In this document: positions 60,089-64,000 of the stretch, piece after piece
Position numbering within the stretch: the first letter of the stretch is position 1
Layout of the letters: every line of letters starts with the position of its first letter
Assembly: GCF_016745505.1 (NCBI RefSeq)
Contig: NZ_JAERUC010000207.1
Location: 32,199 to 96,198, forward strand
Source: Streptomyces silvae
GTDB lineage: Bacteria > Actinomycetota > Actinomycetes > Streptomycetales > Streptomycetaceae
Length of the DNA stretch: 64,000 nt
Direction of reading: 5' to 3'
Position numbers and translations under genes: made by a program
The notes under the pieces: model-generated
What the model was told of the DNA's origin: nothing
Databases searched by the model: none
The model's input: only the letters and a program-made list of their open reading frames with translations

Positions 60089-60826
60089 ATGGCTGACGAA
60101 TGCTTCGGACACCCCCGGCTCGCCTCGGTCTACGACGCGCTGGACCCCGACCGCGGTGACCTCGGCGCCTACCTCCGGATCGCCGAGGAGTCGGAGGCGC
60201 GCGACGTGCTGGACATCGGTTGCGGGACCGGGGTGTTCGCGCTGCTGCTCGCCGATCGCGGCATCGAGGTCGTCGGCGTCGACCCCGCAGGAGCCTCGCT
60301 CGACGTGGCCCGGGCGAAGCCGGGCGGTGACCGGGTGCGCTGGATCCACGGGGACGCGTCGGCACTCCCGCCGCTGCGGGCCGACCTGGCGACGATGACG
60401 GCGAACGTCGCTCAGCAGATCATCGACCCCCAGGCGTGGCGTACGACGCTGCGGAAGATCCACGATGCCCTGCGGCCCGGTGGGCACCTGGTGTTCGAGA
60501 CCCGTGACCCGGCGAGGCGCGCCTGGGAGGAGTGGACCCGTGAAGCGTCGTACAGGGTGACGGAGATCCCGGGCACCGGCGCGGTCGAGAGCTGGGTCCA
60601 GGTCACGGAGGTGAACGGGCCGCTGGTGACGTTCCGTTGGACGTACGTCTTCGCGGCGGACGGGGAGGTCCTGACGTCGGACTCGACCTTGCGCTTCCGC
60701 GGGCGGCCGGAGGTAGAGGCGGACCTGGCCGCACAAGGGTTCACGGTGGAGGACGTCCGCGACGCACCGGACAGACCGGGCAGGGAGTTCGTGTTCGTGG
60801 CGCGACGCCCCCCGGCAGGGTGCTGA
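60089..60826 (+). CDS. class I SAM-dependent methyltransferase
   Basis: A 245-residue enzyme. The N-terminal HPRLASVYDALDPDR is a common lid of Methyltransf_25-type proteins. Motif I is VLDIGCGTGVFALLLA (about residues 40-55), motif II has VVGVDPAGASLDVARAK, and motif III lies in LRPGGHLVFETRDP. The C-terminal beta-strand region (SWVQVTEVNGPLVTFRWTY) carries the substrate side. The substrate is unknown. Start at 60089 behind GTACC..TGCGGC, with no strong ribosome site. It lies 38 bp after the lipoprotein gene. Confidence 0.87.
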   Translation: MADECFGHPRLASVYDALDPDRGDLGAYLRIAEESEARDVLDIGCGTGVFALLLADRGIEVVGVDPAGASLDVARAKPGGDRVRWIHGDASALPPLRADLATMTANVAQQIIDPQAWRTTLRKIHDALRPGGHLVFETRDPARRAWEEWTREASYRVTEIPGTGAVESWVQVTEVNGPLVTFRWTYVFAADGEVLTSDSTLRFRGRPEVEADLAAQGFTVEDVRDAPDRPGREFVFVARRPPAGC

Positions 60827-60958
60827 TCAGGCCCCCTCCCGTGTGCTGAAGCAGGACCCGTTCCCGCGTGCCGAGCGGGCAGGTGATCCCATGTGCCGCG
60901 TACCTGTTCCCGAAGTGGTGGCCCCTGCGGCGATCACGCGACTGGGTGGAGATGACCG

Positions 60959-61570
60959 GTGGACACCTCAAGAGCGTCCTGGCGCAACACGACACACGAC
61001 TGGGCCGGCACCGTGGATCTCGCTCATCTGGCGGGCATCCGGCGGGATCCCGCCGCGTTCGCTCCTGGTGGGGCCTGGCACCTCGTCCTCGAGGTCGTCG
61101 CCTATGCGGCCGACGAGGCGGAGTACGGCGGCGGAGGGCGTTGCCGTGTCACTCTCCACCCCGACGGTTCCGTGTCCGTGGCGGATGACGGGCGGGGCAC
61201 CGACACCCGGTTCGACGAGCACGGCCACGTCGTCAAGAAGCCGGTCATGGCCACGAAGGACCTGCGGTTCTTCGACCTCCCCGAGGCCCAGACCCTCCCG
61301 GACGGCCATCCGCGTCGGGGCATGTCGGTGGTCGCCGCGCTCAGCGAGTGGCTCGTCCACACCAACCGCCGGTACAACGGGTCCTGGACCCAGCGGTACG
61401 AGCACGGCTCCCCCGTGACCGGTCTGGAGGCCGTGCCCGACGACGGGACGACCGGGACCGTCGTCCGCTTCCTTCCCGGGGAGCGTCTGCGGGCGGAGGG
61501 CTGGGCGCAGGGTGATGTCGGCGCTCTGGCCGCCGCGTGGCCCCATCTGTCCTTGGAGGTACGGCGCTGA
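60959..61570 (+). CDS. stand-alone GyrB-like GHKL domain with altered N-box
   Basis: A 203-residue protein matching only the N-terminal GHKL ATPase domain of GyrB. AWHLVLEVVAYAADEA (39-54) aligns with the GyrB N-box LVWEVVDNSIDEA; Glu45 is kept but the Mg-binding Asn is Tyr49. VTLHPDGSVSVADDGRG (64-80) is the G1 box, intact. RRGMSVVAALSEWL (119-132) fits the ATP lid region without the usual GxxGxG. TGTVVRFLPGE (165-175) ends the domain. Transducer and TOPRIM parts are absent. ATP binding is uncertain and hydrolysis doubtful. GTG start at 60959 with GGAG at 8 nt. The next gene is 15 bp away. Confidence 0.82.
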   Translation: MDTSRASWRNTTHDWAGTVDLAHLAGIRRDPAAFAPGGAWHLVLEVVAYAADEAEYGGGGRCRVTLHPDGSVSVADDGRGTDTRFDEHGHVVKKPVMATKDLRFFDLPEAQTLPDGHPRRGMSVVAALSEWLVHTNRRYNGSWTQRYEHGSPVTGLEAVPDDGTTGTVVRFLPGERLRAEGWAQGDVGALAAAWPHLSLEVRR

Positions 61571-61585
61571 CTACAGTCCCCCTCC

Positions 61586-61957
61586 ATGGAAACACCTGTG
61601 CTGCGGGCGATCGAGTGGGACGGGACGCGGTGGGACGACCCGTCCGAGGAGAGGCTGCACGACCTGCTGGCCGACATGAGTCTGACCTGGCGATTCGTCA
61701 TCGTCGAACGGCTGGACCTCCAACCCGCCGGTCAGCACTACATGCAGGTCCACCTCAACGACGACCTGAGCTACCAGGTCGAATACCGCGAGGGCGGCCC
61801 GGACCTGCACTTCCAGGCTCATGTGCCGACCGACCACAGCCCGTTCTGCGTGGAACCCGTGGCCGATGTCCTCACCGCCTGGGCCTTCGGGCGGCCGGGC
61901 TGGCGGGACGCGCTCACCTGGTCCCCCTGGCCGGCCTCCACGGAACCGTCGCGCTGA
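61586..61957 (+). CDS. hypothetical protein, partner of the GyrB-like gene
   Basis: A 123-residue soluble protein I do not recognise. It is rich in Trp (seven) and acidic. VHLNDDLSYQVEYREGGPDLHFQA looks like paired beta strands and VADVLTAWAFGRPGW a helix, a fold reminiscent of small immunity-type or SMI1-like proteins, but no family motif supports that. The gap to the GHKL gene is 15 bp, so the two are probably co-transcribed. Start at 61586 (METPVLRAIEW). Confidence 0.7.
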   Translation: METPVLRAIEWDGTRWDDPSEERLHDLLADMSLTWRFVIVERLDLQPAGQHYMQVHLNDDLSYQVEYREGGPDLHFQAHVPTDHSPFCVEPVADVLTAWAFGRPGWRDALTWSPWPASTEPSR

Positions 61958-62029
61958 GCCTCCTGCCACGCGGCAGGGGCCACGGGCAGGGGGTGACAGC
62001 GGGCGGGCTGTTCAGGCAGGCTCTTCCTC

Positions 62030-62413
62030 ATGGTCTCGGTGGTGCAGAACGTGGCGATCGACTGTGCGGATGCCTTTGAACTGGCCCGGTTCTGGAGTGA
62101 GGTGACCGGTCACCCGTTGCACCCGGAGGATGGGCCGGGAGCCACGGAGACACAGGTGACGCTGCCGGAGGGGCCGGTGCTGTACTTCAGTCAGGTGCCC
62201 GAGCCCAAGACGTCCAAGAACCGGGTCCATCTGTGTCTGCGCCCGGAGACCTCGCGCGAGGAGGAGGTCGAACGGCTGCTGGGCCTCGGCGCCACCCTCG
62301 TCGCCGACCGCCGGAAACCCGACGGCTCGGGATGGGCCGTTCTCGCGGATCCCGAGGGCAACGAGTTCTGCGTCCTGCGCAGCGAGTCCGACCGGGCCGC
62401 GACCCCGGCCTGA
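62030..62413 (+). CDS. VOC-family (glyoxalase-like) protein
   Basis: A 127-residue protein of two beta-alpha-beta-beta-beta modules. VVQNVAIDCADAFELARFWSEVTG opens module one and VHLCLRPETSREEEVERLLGLGATLV opens module two; WAVLADPEGNEFCVL is the typical closing strand with Glu as metal ligand. Family members include dioxygenases, glyoxalases and antibiotic-binding proteins. The role is unknown. It is the last plus-strand gene before the homopolymer junction. Confidence 0.85.
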   Translation: MVSVVQNVAIDCADAFELARFWSEVTGHPLHPEDGPGATETQVTLPEGPVLYFSQVPEPKTSKNRVHLCLRPETSREEEVERLLGLGATLVADRRKPDGSGWAVLADPEGNEFCVLRSESDRAATPA

Positions 62414-62427
62414 CTCCGTCTCTCTCT

Positions 62428-62448
62428 CCCCCCCCCCCCGGGGGGGGG
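62428..62448. repeat. C12-G9 homopolymer junction
   Basis: Twelve C (62428-62439) run directly into nine G (62440-62448), preceded by TCTCTCTC. It forms a perfect C9G9 palindrome 15 bp after the VOC gene stop. It may act as a terminator, a slippage-prone site, or hide an assembly error. Confidence 0.9.
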
Positions 62449-62604
62449 ACCTCGGTCGACGACCGCGGTGGCCTCGCGCGGCGAGGTCGTCCGCACCGGC
62501 CGGGGCGCCGTCGGCGTCCGGCGCGACCTGTCCGGCGACGAGGACCAGCCGGAGCCCCCCGGCGACAACCAGGGGGCCCCACCTCGCGGGCCGGAGCCCG
62601 GGGG

Positions 62605-63984
62605 TCATACCGTGAGCTTCACGGCCTCGAACCAGCCCTTGTTGTCGGTGGTACCGACGAACATGTACTCGGGGCGGCTGCCCTTGCAGTACTGCCCACC
62701 CCAACCGCCGTTGCCCATCTTGGCCGTGTGGCAGACGCCGCCCTTACCGACGTTCATGGCGAAGCCAGTCAGGAACGGGGCACCCTGCTTCGAGCTCCCT
62801 ATGTAGTTGTTCTTGCCGTCCGCGACCACGGCCGTCCAGCTCGGGGCCCACTTGGCGTTACCGTTCGTCGCACCCTCGTCGTGCAACAAGGCGTTGGCGG
62901 AGGACCCGCCGACGTTCCACACCGCGATGTTGAGGGCGGTGATCCGCTTGCCCTGGCCCGTCGTCCCGGCCATCGTCCCATCGCACACCGGGGCCTGCCA
63001 GCCGCTCCCGCCCACGAAGGCCCGGTAGCAGATGTGCCGTCCTCCGGGGTCGGCCTTGGCAAGGCCGCTCAACGCGCTGGCAGCCGTGTTCGGGGGCGCC
63101 TTCGCCGTCACCGTGGCCGTGGGCTTGCGCTCGGGCGTGACCGGCGGCGGTACGATCACCGGCTTGGCGGACGGCGACTCGGACGGCTTGTCGCTCGGCT
63201 TCTCCTTGGTGGGAGTCGCGGAGGGGCTCGGCGACGTGCTGGTGTACGTCTCCGGGACCGCGGAGCGTTCGGTGTCCAGGACCGTGCCTGCCGCGTTCTG
63301 TGTGCGGTCCTTCTCGGACTTGCGGTCGTCGTCCTGGCCCGCCAGAAGGAACGGCACGGATACCAGGATCGCGCCGATGATCGCCGCCGCGGCCAGCATC
63401 GGCTTCTTCGGCCGGCTGCCGGGCGGTTCGCCGTCCGCCTGCGTACCCGCGCCGGCGCCGCCACTGCCCGCAGCCGCGGCCATGGCGTCCGGGGACCCGC
63501 CGACGGTACCGGTGGCCGTGTGCGCCGCGGCCGGGTCGGAGTCCGACCCCGGCGACGCCGAGGACACCGTGTTCTCGCCGGATTCGGCCGACGCCGTTCC
63601 GGGCGTCTCCTCCGTCGACGGCTCCGGAACGCCGGCAACTCGCGCGGCACCGGTGCCGGAAGCAGGAGCGGCGGCACCCGCTCGCTCGGCGGTCTGCGCC
63701 CGGCCGTCCGCACCCTCGGGAGCCTCGTCCCCCGAGCCCCCGCTCTCCGGGCGCCCGCTCGTCCGGCCCTGCGCGACGGCGTCCGGGTCGGCCGCCGTGG
63801 ACGACGTGCCCTTGCCGCCGCGCCGGGCACCCGGCGTCAGGGCGTCACCGGGGTCCCCGGCCGCTCCCTGCATCGGCACCGCACGGCGGACCGACACCGG
63901 CGAGCTCCCGGACGCACCGGAGGCGCCGGAGGACGTGCTCGGACTCGGCGGTATGTGACTGGAAGGATCATGCTCACGTGCCAT
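62605..63984 (-). CDS. membrane-anchored protein with ChW-like (hydrophobic W) region
   Basis: A 459-residue protein. The first 190 residues are a disordered cytoplasmic region rich in Gly, Ser, Ala, Glu and Pro. One membrane helix, KKPMLAAAAIIGAILVSVPFLLA, follows at about 193-215. A Ser/Thr/Pro/Lys wall-spanning region runs to about 300. The C-terminal 150 residues have three segments with GW or W near a Gly (GGSGWQAPVCDG, SWTAVVADG, GNGGWGGQYCKG) and the ChW-like AGTTGQGKRITALNI. ChW domains are surface modules, and four cysteines suggest disulfides. No catalytic motif was seen. The gap of 190 bp to the VOC gene holds only the homopolymer. The ATG at 63984 is close to the window end. Confidence 0.78.
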   Translation of the reverse strand: MAREHDPSSHIPPSPSTSSGASGASGSSPVSVRRAVPMQGAAGDPGDALTPGARRGGKGTSSTAADPDAVAQGRTSGRPESGGSGDEAPEGADGRAQTAERAGAAAPASGTGAARVAGVPEPSTEETPGTASAESGENTVSSASPGSDSDPAAAHTATGTVGGSPDAMAAAAGSGGAGAGTQADGEPPGSRPKKPMLAAAAIIGAILVSVPFLLAGQDDDRKSEKDRTQNAAGTVLDTERSAVPETYTSTSPSPSATPTKEKPSDKPSESPSAKPVIVPPPVTPERKPTATVTAKAPPNTAASALSGLAKADPGGRHICYRAFVGGSGWQAPVCDGTMAGTTGQGKRITALNIAVWNVGGSSANALLHDEGATNGNAKWAPSWTAVVADGKNNYIGSSKQGAPFLTGFAMNVGKGGVCHTAKMGNGGWGGQYCKGSRPEYMFVGTTDNKGWFEAVKLTV

Positions 63985-64000
63985 GCAATTTCCTTACTCA

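Overview
The window is about 72% G+C with very strong GC bias at third codon positions, GTG/TTG starts and many 4-bp ATGA/GTGA gene overlaps. Several genes are Streptomyces hallmarks: paired dynamin-like GTPases beside an SsbB-type SSB, an MmyB-type XRE regulator, LAETG-anchored and lipoprotein surface proteins, and a citA/recD2 neighbourhood. I read it as a chromosomal core-to-arm segment of a Streptomyces species. No insertion sequence, integrase, prophage, CRISPR array or biosynthetic gene cluster was seen.

Layout. 0-6 kb: an FtsX-type ABC exporter (cut by the window edge), a small unknown gene, a hotdog thioesterase and the ribosomal ABC-F protein EttA. 6-13 kb: a thioester-forming cell-wall protein, then an apparent sporulation module on the minus strand (dynA, dynB, ssbB), then tRNA-Arg(TCT) with its terminator. 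13-20 kb: single genes and small regulatory pairs: a repeat lipoprotein, an FMN reductase divergent from an XRE regulator, an ArsR/MFS pair with a palindromic operator, a HAD phosphatase, a phosphoribosyltransferase-hydrolase fusion and a GNAT. 20-25.6 kb: a complete L-rhamnose-type ABC importer plus rhamnose mutarotase, preceded by two LacI-type palindromes. 25.6-38.7 kb: mixed genes, including a six-repeat winged-HTH protein beside an STM4015 leucine-rich-repeat protein, a VWA lipoprotein, a hydrolase-ABC ATPase fusion with its permease, a secreted NlpC/P60-like hydrolase, GNAT, P-loop and DUF4291 proteins, and an APH-fold kinase.

38.7-46.3 kb: a myo-inositol catabolic operon (iolC, a Cgl0159-type aldolase, iolB, iolD, iolA), divergent from a sugar isomerase/epimerase across a shared palindromic operator. 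46.4-51 kb: a mini-MerR protein, an alcohol dehydrogenase, and an MMPL exporter divergent from its probable TetR repressor with twin operators. 51-54 kb: a copper-efflux pair (CopZ-type chaperone, CopA P-type ATPase) behind a CsoR-type box that overlaps the tetR stop codon. 54-64 kb: a 602-bp structured non-coding block, a lipoprotein hydrolase, citrate synthase with a palindrome inside its promoter, RecD2 helicase, a small lipoprotein, a methyltransferase, a stand-alone GyrB-like GHKL domain that has lost its N-box Asn, a VOC protein, a C12G9 homopolymer junction and a membrane-anchored ChW-like protein.

The functional units are export (FtsX, MMPL and hydrolase-ABC systems), sugar uptake and catabolism (rhamnose, inositol), copper homeostasis, septation and nucleoid segregation at sporulation, and central carbon entry through citrate synthase. 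Starts were chosen by ribosome-binding sites, overlaps and family length. Family assignments come from recognising motifs by eye, not from searches.
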